Source: Pseudoroseomonas aestuarii
GTDB taxonomy: Bacteria; Pseudomonadota; Alphaproteobacteria; Acetobacterales; Acetobacteraceae
Direction of reading: 5' to 3'
NCBI RefSeq assembly: GCF_042651065.1
Contig: NZ_JBHSCH010000001.1
Coordinates: forward strand, 207,136 to 271,135
Length of the DNA: 64,000 nt
A program made the position numbers and the translations under genes. The notes beneath the pieces are model-generated. The model was given only the letters and a program-made list of their open reading frames with translations, was not told the origin of the DNA and did no database searches. Positions 37,584 to 44,694 of this stretch are shown here, piece after piece (positions within the stretch are counted from its first letter, which is position 1; each line of letters starts with the position of its first letter).

Positions 37584-38618
37584 TCAATCGCCAGCGCCAT
37601 CTCCAGGCGGGGTGAGCAGCACGGCGGCGCGGTAGGGCGGCTCCCCGAACCAGGCCATGCGCTCCAGCGCCTCGGCGCGGATGGGCAGGTTGGCGGCATC
37701 CGCCGCCGTCTCGCCGCGCGGCGGATCGGGCCAGGGATCGTTCACCAGGAACCAGCCATCCCGTGCCTGGTGCAGCAGGATCCAGTGCGGCGAATGCCGG
37801 CCATGGGTCGGGTGCTGGTCGATCAGCAGCAGCACGAGGCCGCCCGCGCCGAGATGCGCGGCCAGCGGGGCGATGGCGAAGTCGCCGAGGGTGACGGGAA
37901 TGCCGGCCGCGGCGCTCTGCGCCCGCAGCTCCGATTGCGCGAACTCGATCAGCTCGCGCTTCTGCGCCGTGTCGGCACGCTCGGTCAGCAGGGCGCGGTC
38001 GGTGGTGGCGAGGATGCGGGCGCCGAAGCCGCGCGCCCGGGCCGCCAGCGCCAGCCCGTGCGGGTCGCAGCCGCCGGGGCCGGCGAGGCTGACAATGGTG
38101 GTGGCCTCGCGCCAGAGGGCGATCTCCTCGCTCCGCGTGGGCGCGCGGCCGGCGAGGGCCTGGAAGCCCATCAGCAGCGAGGCGGGGCCGCAGGTGAAGG
38201 GGGTGGTCTGCGCGTAGAGCGGCAGGGCGCGGCGCGGCGCGTCGTTGCCGAGCCAGCGTTCGGCATAGGGTACCGCGAGCGGCGCGAGGCCCAGCTGGCG
38301 CAGCCCGGCGGGGTCGAGCCAGGGCGCATCCTCCGGCGCGGCACGCAGGGCGAGCAGCCCGGCCTCGTGCGCCGCCGCCTCCAGCCGCGCGGCGAGCGCC
38401 CGGGCAGTGGCCTCCGCATCCGCCGCGCCGGGCGAGATCCAGAAGGCCGCCAGGCGCAGCACCAGCCCGGTGGGCCGGCGCAGGGCCAGCGCCACGCCCT
38501 CCGCCCCCTCCCGCAGCAGCAGGGCGCCCTCGAAGCCGGAGAGCGTGTCGAGGCGGGCGCGCAGCGCCTCGGGCAGGGCGGTGTCGAGGGTGGTGTCGAG
38601 GGTGGCGGCGTCGGCCAT
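37584..38618 (-). CDS. Peptidase C39-like protein
   Basis: 344 residues. The C-terminal half carries a C39-like papain fold. It has nucleophile Cys143 in TTPFTCGPASLLMGFQ, His278 in RHSPHWILLHQ and Asp294 in WFLVNDPW. The first 120 residues are Ala-rich, weakly resemble a GNAT-like or accessory domain, and lack a clear acetyl-CoA loop. Similar proteins occur beside ATP-grasp (RimK-like) peptide ligases, but none is seen here. There is no signal peptide. It starts 15 bases after the stop of the binding-protein gene, so cotranscription is likely. Confidence 0.78.
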   Translation of the reverse strand: MADAATLDTTLDTALPEALRARLDTLSGFEGALLLREGAEGVALALRRPTGLVLRLAAFWISPGAADAEATARALAARLEAAAHEAGLLALRAAPEDAPWLDPAGLRQLGLAPLAVPYAERWLGNDAPRRALPLYAQTTPFTCGPASLLMGFQALAGRAPTRSEEIALWREATTIVSLAGPGGCDPHGLALAARARGFGARILATTDRALLTERADTAQKRELIEFAQSELRAQSAAAGIPVTLGDFAIAPLAAHLGAGGLVLLLIDQHPTHGRHSPHWILLHQARDGWFLVNDPWPDPPRGETAADAANLPIRAEALERMAWFGEPPYRAAVLLTPPGDGAGD

Positions 38619-38633
38619 GGCGGCTCTCCTCTC

Positions 38634-40208
38634 TCAGGCGGCTTTCTCGAGGTTCCAGAACAGCGCGATCGGGCTGGGCACGAAGCCCGAGAGCCTGGTG
38701 CTGTAGGCCTGCGGCGTGAAGTACTGGCCGAGCGGCAGGAAGGGCGGCTCCTCGAAGGCGATGGCCTGCATCTCGCGGGTGATGCGCTGCTGCGCGGCGG
38801 CATCCGCCGCGTCGAACCAGGCGTCGCGCAGCGTCTCCAGGCGCGGGTTGGGACGGGTGCCGTAGAGATGCAGGTGGCTGCCGGGGTTGGAGACCCACAG
38901 CCCCGCCCAGCCGGTGCAGTAGCAGTGCCAGTTGGCGCGCTCGGCGGCGCCGGCGGCATTGGCGCGGCTGATCAGCGTGCCCCAGTCCACGCTCTGGTAA
39001 TCGACGTTCAGCCCGATCTCGCGCAGCATCTGCTGCGCCACGGGCGACATGGCGGCGGCGGAGCTGATGTCGGTGGCGGCCATCTGGATGATGGTCTCGC
39101 CCTGGTAGCCCGCCGCCTTCACCGCCTGCCGCGCGCGCTCGATGCTGCGCTCGCCGGTGACAGCCTCCAGCCCCACATCGCTGGCGGCGGGAGAGCCGGG
39201 CAGGAAGGCGCCGACGCCGGTGCGGTAGAGGGAGGGGTCGCCGCCCACCAGGGACTGCATGTAGTCCACCTGCCGCAGCGCCGGGAACAGGGCGCGGCGC
39301 ATCGCCGGGTTGTCGAAGGGCGGCACGCTGTCGTTCAGCCGCAGCTCGGCCCAGACACCGATCGGGTCGATGGTCTTCACCTCCAGCCCCCGCCGGCCGC
39401 GCAGCAGCGGCAGCAGGTCGGCCAGGGGGCGCTCCAGCCAGTCCACCTCGCCCGTCTGCAGGGCGGAGATGGCGGTGGAGGGATCGGGCATGATGCGCCA
39501 CTCGATCCGGTCGAGCTTCGCCACCTTGCCGCCGGCCCACATGTCGGGCCGCTCGTCGCGCGGCACATAGGCCTCGTTGCGGGTGAAGACGACGGAGGCG
39601 CCGGAGACCCATTCGTCGCGGCGGAAGACGAAGGGGCCGCTGCCGGTGAAGTCGGCGACGGTGGTGGTGGCCGGCGTCTGCGCCACGCGCTCGGGCATGA
39701 TGTAGCAGGCGGTGGCGCCGAGGCCGTAGAGCAGCTGGTTGTAGGGCTGCTTCAGCCGGATCTCGAATTCCGTGTCGCTGGTGGCGCGCATCTCCTCCAG
39801 CTGCGCGGCGAGGCGCTTGCCGAACAGGTCGCGCTGCGACCAGCGGTTGATCGAGGCGACGCAGTCGACGGCGCGCACCGGCTCGCCGTCGTGGAAGCGC
39901 AGGCCCGCGCGCAGGCGGAACCGCCAGCGCAGGCGGTCCTCCGAAAGCTCGTGGCCCTGCGCCATCTGCGGGCGCGGCTGCAGCTTGCTGTCCAGCCCGT
40001 AGAGCTGGTCCCAGATGGCGTGCGCGGCGTTCAGCGAGATGAGGGTGCTGGATTGCAGCGCGTCGGGGGTCTGGAGGTTGGTGTGCGGCACGAAGCGCAG
40101 CGTGCGCGCCGCCGACTGCGCCAGGGCCGGGCGGCCCAGCGTGCCGGCGGCGGCGAGCCCGGCGCCCAGTTGCAGGGCGGCACGGCGGGGGAAGGCGGAG
40201 GCGGTCAT
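38634..40208 (-). CDS. ABC transporter substrate-binding protein, family 5 (peptide/oligopeptide type)
   Basis: 524 residues with a Tat-type export signal (FPRRAALQLGAGLAAAG) ending near ALAQ, so the protein is periplasmic. The SBP_bac_5 fold is clear: LQTPDALQSSTLISLNAAHA, LRAGLRFHDGEPVRAVDCVA, FTGSGPFVFRRDEW and DPSTAISALQTGEVDWLE. Members bind di- or oligopeptides, glutathione or nickel. The peptidase neighbours favour peptides. No permease or ATPase gene is adjacent, so it must work with components encoded elsewhere. It is upstream of the C39-like gene on the same strand. Confidence 0.9.
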   Translation of the reverse strand: MTASAFPRRAALQLGAGLAAAGTLGRPALAQSAARTLRFVPHTNLQTPDALQSSTLISLNAAHAIWDQLYGLDSKLQPRPQMAQGHELSEDRLRWRFRLRAGLRFHDGEPVRAVDCVASINRWSQRDLFGKRLAAQLEEMRATSDTEFEIRLKQPYNQLLYGLGATACYIMPERVAQTPATTTVADFTGSGPFVFRRDEWVSGASVVFTRNEAYVPRDERPDMWAGGKVAKLDRIEWRIMPDPSTAISALQTGEVDWLERPLADLLPLLRGRRGLEVKTIDPIGVWAELRLNDSVPPFDNPAMRRALFPALRQVDYMQSLVGGDPSLYRTGVGAFLPGSPAASDVGLEAVTGERSIERARQAVKAAGYQGETIIQMAATDISSAAAMSPVAQQMLREIGLNVDYQSVDWGTLISRANAAGAAERANWHCYCTGWAGLWVSNPGSHLHLYGTRPNPRLETLRDAWFDAADAAAQQRITREMQAIAFEEPPFLPLGQYFTPQAYSTRLSGFVPSPIALFWNLEKAA

Positions 40209-40311
40209 GCGGTCTCTCCCTCGGCTGTCGGCTGGCGAGCCTGGGCGCGCGGGAAGGGCGGGGCAAGCGGCGAGCGGCGCCGCTCCCCCTTTCCTGATGG
40301 CGGTGGTTGCC

Positions 40312-41403
40312 TCAGCCGGCGCGCAGCGCGGCGGTGACGCGGGCCGTCATCTCCGGCAGCGCCGCCGGGTCGAGCCAGCGGAAGGTGGCGACGAGGCCGT
40401 TCTCGGGGTCGATCCAGATGTAGTTGCCGCCCGCGCCCTGGGCGAAGAAGCTGGCGCGGCTGGCGCCCGGGTAGCGGCCCTGGCCGTTCAGCCACCAGAG
40501 CAGGCCGTAATCGGCGTTCAGCCGGCAGGGGGTGGTGCAGGCGGCCACCCAGCCCTCGGGCAGCACGCGGCGGCCTTCCCACACGCCGTCGCCCAGCATC
40601 AGCAGGCCGATGCGCGCCTGGTCCTCGGCATGGGTGAAGACGCCGCCGCCCCAGTGCCCGCCGCCCGAGACGGACTGGATGCGCCGGCCGTCGATCTCGA
40701 CGAAGCTGGTGCGGTAGCCTTCCCAGCGCCCGTCCGTGCTGCCGCCGATCGGCGCCATGATGCGCTCGGCGAAGACCTCCGGCAGCGGGCGGCGGAAGCG
40801 GTGGAGCAGGGCGAGGGAGAGCGCGTTCACCCGGACGTCGTTGTATTCCCAGTAGGTGCCGGGGGTCTTCAGCGGGCGCTCATGGCCCTTGGGGCCGCTG
40901 CCCTCGCGCTTCAGGTCGCGCCCGCGGTCGATGCGGTCGGCCTTGCCGAACAGGGTGCCTTCCCACTCGCTGGTCTGGTCCAGCAGCATCCGCCAGGTGA
41001 TGGCGCCGTTGTGCGGCCCGGCGAAGGCCGGGTCGTCCACGCTGGCGGAGACGCGGGAATCGAGGCTGCCGATCAGCCCGTCGCCGAGCGCCAGGCCGGC
41101 CAGCAGCGCCAGGTAGCTCTTGGCCACGCTGAAGGTCATGTCCACCTGCCGCGTGTCGCCCCAGTGCGCGACGAGCCTGCCATGGCGCAGGACCAGCCCG
41201 TTCGGCGCGCCGCGCGGCGCGGTGTTGCCCAGCACCTCGTTGTCCGGCGCCGGCTCGAAATAGCCGGATTCCAGGTGCGCCAGGATGTCGCGCGGGAAGG
41301 GGCTCTCATGCGCCTGGGCGAAGGCCACGGCCTCGGCCAGGGCGGCGGGGTCGAACCCGGCCTGGGCCGGGTCCTGGGCGGGGAAGGGGGTGTGCGATTC
41401 CAT
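40312..41403 (-). CDS. Serine hydrolase of the beta-lactamase / penicillin-binding family
   Basis: A 363-residue class C beta-lactamase-like hydrolase. The nucleophile motif is Ser92-Val-Ala-Lys95 (DMTFSVAKSYLALLAGLAL), the Tyr motif is TYWEYNDVRVN, and a third motif near GGGHWGGGVFTHAED is atypical. There is no obvious signal peptide, so it is probably an intracellular esterase or D-amino peptidase rather than a resistance enzyme. The start at 41403 (MESHTPFPAQDP) was chosen because the longer open frame overlaps the msrA region. It is divergent from msrA. Confidence 0.85.
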   Translation of the reverse strand: MESHTPFPAQDPAQAGFDPAALAEAVAFAQAHESPFPRDILAHLESGYFEPAPDNEVLGNTAPRGAPNGLVLRHGRLVAHWGDTRQVDMTFSVAKSYLALLAGLALGDGLIGSLDSRVSASVDDPAFAGPHNGAITWRMLLDQTSEWEGTLFGKADRIDRGRDLKREGSGPKGHERPLKTPGTYWEYNDVRVNALSLALLHRFRRPLPEVFAERIMAPIGGSTDGRWEGYRTSFVEIDGRRIQSVSGGGHWGGGVFTHAEDQARIGLLMLGDGVWEGRRVLPEGWVAACTTPCRLNADYGLLWWLNGQGRYPGASRASFFAQGAGGNYIWIDPENGLVATFRWLDPAALPEMTARVTAALRAG

Positions 41404-41509
41404 GGCCGCGACGGTGGCCCCGCCCCGTGCGGCGCGCAAGCGGCCGGGGATGCGCGGAGCGCTCCGCGACCCCATCTCCGTGCTCGACATCCCAAGCAAG
41501 GAGAACCCC

Positions 41510-42067
41510 ATGCCTGAGAATGCCCCGCAGGAGACCGCCATCCTGGGTGGCGGCTGCTTCTGGTGCATCGACGCCGCCTATCGCGACCTGATCGGCGTGA
41601 CCGAGGTGGTCTCCGGCTATGCCGGCGGCCATGCCGAGAACCCGACCTACGAGCAGGTCTGCGGCAAGCGCACCGGCCATGCCGAGGTGGTGAAGGTGGT
41701 GTTCGACCCCGCCGCCATCTCCTACGCCGACATCCTGCGCATCTTCTTCACCCTGCACGACCCGACGACGAAGGACCGGCAGGGCGCCGATGTCGGCCCG
41801 CAATACCGCAGCATCATCCTCACCACCTCCGAGGCACAGGCCGCGACGGCGCGGCAGGTGATGGCGGAGATCGAGGCCGCGGCGCTGTGGCCGGCGCCGC
41901 TGGTGACGGAGCTGGAGCCCGCCGGCACCTTCTGGCCGGCCGAGCCGGAGCACCAGGACTACTTCGCCCGCAACCCGTGGAGCGGCTACTGCCGGATGGT
42001 GGTGGCGCCGAAGGTGGCCAAGTTCCGCAAGAGCTTCGCCGGCCGGCTGAAGACGCGCGCCGCCTGA
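41510..42067 (+). CDS. msrA: Peptide-methionine (S)-S-oxide reductase
   Basis: A 185-residue repair enzyme that reduces S-epimers of methionine sulfoxide. The catalytic Cys16 is in LGGGCFWC. Other family landmarks are VVSGYAGGHAENPTYEQVC, TGHAEVVKVVFDP, QGADVGPQYRSIIL and the C-terminal EHQDYFARNPWSGYC, whose Cys could serve as resolving residue. ATG 41510 is preceded by CAAGGAGAA. A terminator follows. No msrB is adjacent. Confidence 0.96.
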   Translation: MPENAPQETAILGGGCFWCIDAAYRDLIGVTEVVSGYAGGHAENPTYEQVCGKRTGHAEVVKVVFDPAAISYADILRIFFTLHDPTTKDRQGADVGPQYRSIILTTSEAQAATARQVMAEIEAAALWPAPLVTELEPAGTFWPAEPEHQDYFARNPWSGYCRMVVAPKVAKFRKSFAGRLKTRAA

Positions 42068-42096
42068 ACCGGCCCACACCGCGCGGCAAAACACCG

Positions 42097-42130
42097 GCCC
42101 CGCCCGCGCAAGCGCGGCGGGGCTTCTTCT
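42097..42130 (+). terminator. Terminator after msrA
   Basis: GC-rich hairpin: left arm GCCCCGCCCGCGC pairs with GCGCGGCGGGGC around AA with one bulged C, followed by TTCTTCTT. Confidence 0.75.
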
Positions 42131-42193
42131 TGCCTGCTGCAGTCAGCGGAATTTCGAAAGGCCCGGAGGCTGGTTCGGCCAGGACGGCCGTGG

Positions 42194-42281
42194 CGGATGG
42201 GGTGGGATTCGAACCCACGATACCCTTTTGAGGTATACACACTTTCCAGGCGTGCGCCTTCGACCGCTCGGCCACCCATCC
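42194..42281 (-). tRNA. tRNA-Ser (anticodon GGA)
   Basis: Read on the minus strand, acceptor arms GGATGGG and CCCATCC pair, followed by discriminator G and an encoded CCA (42193-42191). The anticodon loop CTGGAAA gives GGA, which reads UCC and UCU. A long variable arm (TATACCTCAAAAGGGTATC) marks it as a class II serine tRNA. Confidence 0.97.
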
Positions 42282-42294
42282 AGCGCAGGGCGGC

Positions 42295-42322
42295 GGTATA
42301 GCAGGCTTTCCAGGCCGGGCAA
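42295..42322 (-). promoter_or_regulatory. Promoter of tRNA-Ser(GGA)
   Basis: On the minus strand, TTGCCC (42322-42317), a 16-base spacer and TATACC (42300-42295), placed 14 bases before the tRNA 5' end. Confidence 0.55.
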
Positions 42323-42442
42323 GGGCCAAGATGCGGTTTTCGACGCCGGGCGGATTGTGACAGAAGATTTTCCGAGCCCTGACCCTGTCCACGGGGGGCA
42401 TTTGCGGAGCGGGAGGGGGGCGGCGCGGCGAGATACGCGCTG
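42323..42442 (+). other. Gene-less stretch in front of a plus-strand terminator
   Basis: With flanks, the gap from the tRNA promoter to speD is about 300 bases. No open frame with a ribosome site is seen here. The strong plus-strand terminator at its end implies that something transcribed rightwards stops there: either a small RNA or a leader of speD. Confidence 0.35.
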
Positions 42443-42468
42443 AACGCGGGAACGACCCGCGTTTTTTT
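42443..42468 (+). terminator. Strong rho-independent terminator upstream of speD
   Basis: Perfect stem AACGCGGG / CCCGCGTT, loop AACGA, then a T-run to 42468. It points rightwards, 120 bases before speD, with no plus-strand gene directly before it. Confidence 0.8.
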
Positions 42469-42589
42469 CGGCCTCAAAGTCCCGATTTCTGTTGCGGGGA
42501 GGACCCCCCATGCCCCATATGCCGCCTCGTTGACCTGATCGATCCACGATCACCCTGGTCATCTTCTGGTGGGAAGGAGCCCTCAAACC

Positions 42590-43042
42590 ATGGACGCTCT
42601 CGTTTCTCCGCTGGGGATGGTTTCGGATTGCAGCCCGAGCGAAGCCCAGTCTGTTGATACTCACGGCGAGGCGAAGGACCACTTCGTCGAGCGTGATGGT
42701 GTGCGTTTTGCCGGCACGCATCTGATCGTCGATCTGTGGGGCGCCACGAATCTCGACGACCCCGCGCATATCGATTCCGTTCTGCGCGAGGCCGCCATCG
42801 AAACCGGCGCGACCATCCTGCACGGTCACTTCCATCACTTCGCGCCCGACGGTGTGTCCGGCGTGCTGGTGCTGGCCGAGAGCCACATCTCGATCCACAC
42901 CTGGCCGGAGCGTGCCTACGCGGCGCTCGACATCTTCGTCTGCGGGATCTGCAATCCGTACAAGGCGGTGCCGATCCTGAAGAAGGGCTTCGGGCCGGAG
43001 CGCGTGCAGCTCGCCGAGCACAAGCGCGGCCTGATCGGCTGA
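42590..43042 (+). CDS. speD: S-adenosylmethionine decarboxylase proenzyme
   Basis: A 150-residue class 1B enzyme that decarboxylates S-adenosylmethionine to provide aminopropyl groups for spermidine. It self-cleaves between Glu97 and Ser98 in LAESHISIHTWPE, turning Ser98 into the pyruvoyl cofactor. His103 and Cys121 (DIFVCGIC) are the other active-site residues. About 35 N-terminal residues precede the usual Bacillus-type start. ATG 42590 is preceded by GGGAAGGAG. It is followed by speE after an 83-base gap that contains a hairpin. Confidence 0.95.
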   Translation: MDALVSPLGMVSDCSPSEAQSVDTHGEAKDHFVERDGVRFAGTHLIVDLWGATNLDDPAHIDSVLREAAIETGATILHGHFHHFAPDGVSGVLVLAESHISIHTWPERAYAALDIFVCGICNPYKAVPILKKGFGPERVQLAEHKRGLIG

Positions 43043-43066
43043 CATCAGCCTTTCACGTGACGAGGC

Positions 43067-43100
43067 GGGGGCGGGGTCTCAGGATCCCGCCCCCTTCTTG
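43067..43100 (+). terminator. Hairpin between speD and speE (possible attenuator)
   Basis: Perfect nine-base arms GGGGGCGGG / CCCGCCCCC with a 10-base loop, then TTCTTGTG. It lies inside the spe gene pair, so it may be a partial terminator that sets the SpeD:SpeE ratio. Confidence 0.6.
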
Positions 43101-43125
43101 TGTTTCCTGACCGAGGATTTCCTCC

Positions 43126-43995
43126 ATGCCGACCGATTCTTGGGTGAACGAGACGCTCTACGCCGAGTGGGGCCAGCGCTTCCTGGTAAAGCGCGAACTG
43201 GCCCGCGTGCAGAGCGACTTCCAGGACATCATGCTGTTCGAGAGCTACAGCCATGGGCGCGTCATGCTGCTCGACGGCGTGGTGCAGATCACCGAGAAGG
43301 ACGAGTTCGTCTATCAGGAGATGCTGACGCATGTGCCGCTGCTGGCGCATGGCGACGCCAAGCGCGTGCTGATCATCGGCGCCGGCGATGGCGGCGTGCT
43401 GAAGCGCGTGCTGCAGCACCGCAACGTCGAGCGCGCCGTGATGGTCGAGATCGACGGTGAGGTGATCCGGCTCTGCAAGGAGCACATGCCCGACATCGCC
43501 GGCGACGCCTGGAACGATCCGCGCGCCGAGGTGATCGTGGGTGACGGCATCGACTACGTCCGCAAGGCCGAGGCCGGCAGCTTCGACGTGGTGATCGTCG
43601 ATTCCACCGACCCGATCGGCGTCGGCGAGGTGCTGTTCACCGACGAGTTCTACGCCAACGCGGCGCGCCTGCTCTCCGACCGCGGCCTCATCGTCAACCA
43701 GTGCGGCGTGCCCGCCATGCAGGCGGAGGAGCTGGCCGAGACCAGCCTGCGCCGCGGCAAGGTGTTCGCCGACATCTGGGCCTATGTCGCCGCCGTGCCG
43801 ACCTATGTCGGCGGCTTCATGACGCTGGGCTGGGCGGCGAAGGACGCCACGCTGCGCCAGGTGGACACCGCCACCATCCGCGCCCGCGCCGAGGCCGCCG
43901 GCATCCTGGGCCAGACGCAGTACTGGACGCCCGAGATCCACACCGGCGCCTTCAACCTGCCGCCCTACATCAGCAAGCATCTGCCGCAGGGCTGA
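43126..43995 (+). CDS. speE: Spermidine synthase
   Basis: A 289-residue aminopropyltransferase that adds the aminopropyl group of decarboxylated SAM to putrescine. The Rossmann motif IIGAGDGGVLKRVL, the catalytic Asp in VIVDSTDPIGVGEVLFT and the gate-loop region YQEMLTHVPLLAHGD are typical of SpeE. It works directly with the upstream speD. No ornithine or arginine decarboxylase is in the window, so putrescine must come from genes elsewhere. It ends convergent with a small unknown gene across a perfect hairpin. Confidence 0.96.
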   Translation: MPTDSWVNETLYAEWGQRFLVKRELARVQSDFQDIMLFESYSHGRVMLLDGVVQITEKDEFVYQEMLTHVPLLAHGDAKRVLIIGAGDGGVLKRVLQHRNVERAVMVEIDGEVIRLCKEHMPDIAGDAWNDPRAEVIVGDGIDYVRKAEAGSFDVVIVDSTDPIGVGEVLFTDEFYANAARLLSDRGLIVNQCGVPAMQAEELAETSLRRGKVFADIWAYVAAVPTYVGGFMTLGWAAKDATLRQVDTATIRARAEAAGILGQTQYWTPEIHTGAFNLPPYISKHLPQG

Positions 43996-44006
43996 TGCGG
44001 CGGCGC

Positions 44007-44031
44007 AAGGGAAGGACACAATCCTTCCCTT
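44007..44031. terminator. Hairpin at the convergent end of speE
   Basis: Perfect 10-base arms AAGGGAAGGA / TCCTTCCCTT with a five-base loop, between the speE stop and the stop of the small minus-strand gene. No T-tract. Confidence 0.5.
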
Positions 44032-44049
44032 GCCCGGCCGCGCGCCGCT

Positions 44050-44286
44050 TCAAACCAGGCGCTGCAACCGCTCCACCCGCCCGTGCAGCCGGCGCAGCGC
44101 CCACCCGGCCTCGGCCTGCTCTGCGGCGGGCAGGGAGAGGGCGGCGGCGCAGAGGGCGGTGACCTCGGCATCCAGCCCCTCCAGATCGATGGAGCGGCCG
44201 CCCGTGGCCAGCGCCTCGGCCAGCTTCAGCGTCGTCTCCAGGGAATCGAGGGCGGCCAGCAGGGCGGGCAGGGCGGTGGCGGACAT
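44050..44286 (-). CDS. Small helical protein of unknown function
   Basis: A 78-residue, Leu/Ala-rich, acidic protein (MSATALPALLAALDSLETTL, LDAEVTALCAAALSLPAAEQ). The heptad-like spacing suggests two or three amphipathic helices. The Arg-rich C-terminus is WALRRLHGRVERLQRLV. It is divergent from another small gene at 44400, with 113 bases between. The size and helical character recall flagellar or secretion chaperones, but no signature supports that. Its reality rests on codon use and position only. Confidence 0.5.
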   Translation of the reverse strand: MSATALPALLAALDSLETTLKLAEALATGGRSIDLEGLDAEVTALCAAALSLPAAEQAEAGWALRRLHGRVERLQRLV

Positions 44287-44399
44287 GGCGGCAGGCTAGA
44301 CGGGTCTTCGTTACCGAAACCTGCAGCGGCACCGTCCTAACCGAATCCTTACCAGCGCCTTCCATCCTGCTGTCCTCCCGCTGCGGAACCGGAGGCACG

Positions 44400-44666
44400 A
44401 TGGAAATCAACGAGGCGCTCGATAGCTGCGTGGCCAGCCTGATGGCGCCATCGGAACGGCTGCTGGCCGTGGCCATGCGCCTTTCCGGCGACGTTTCCGC
44501 CACCACCCCCGCCGCCATCCCCACCGCCAGGACTGCCCCGGCCGGGCCGTTGGCGGGCCTTCCCCTGCCGGCCGGCACCGACACCCGCAACCGTACCGTG
44601 CTGGCCAATGCCCGCGCCGTGCTCAGCGAGACCCTCGGGCAGATCGGCCTGGCCAAGAAAGACTGA
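44400..44666 (+). CDS. Small protein of unknown function upstream of the CckA-like kinase
   Basis: An 88-residue protein with helical ends (MEINEALDSCVASLMAPSER, and VLANARAVLSETLGQIGLA) and a central Pro/Ala/Thr linker. A good ribosome site, CGGAGG, lies five bases before ATG 44400. It ends 28 bases before the kinase start, so the two may be cotranscribed. The two-helix-with-linker layout suggests a small adaptor. No family was recognised. Confidence 0.6.
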   Translation: MEINEALDSCVASLMAPSERLLAVAMRLSGDVSATTPAAIPTARTAPAGPLAGLPLPAGTDTRNRTVLANARAVLSETLGQIGLAKKD

Positions 44667-44694
44667 CGTCACCAAATCGTGATGCTATGACCGC

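Noticed and set aside
41461..41509. SAM- or methionine-related riboswitch before msrA
   Set aside because: The space to the divergent serine hydrolase gene is only about 106 bases and shows no conserved riboswitch stems I can recognise.
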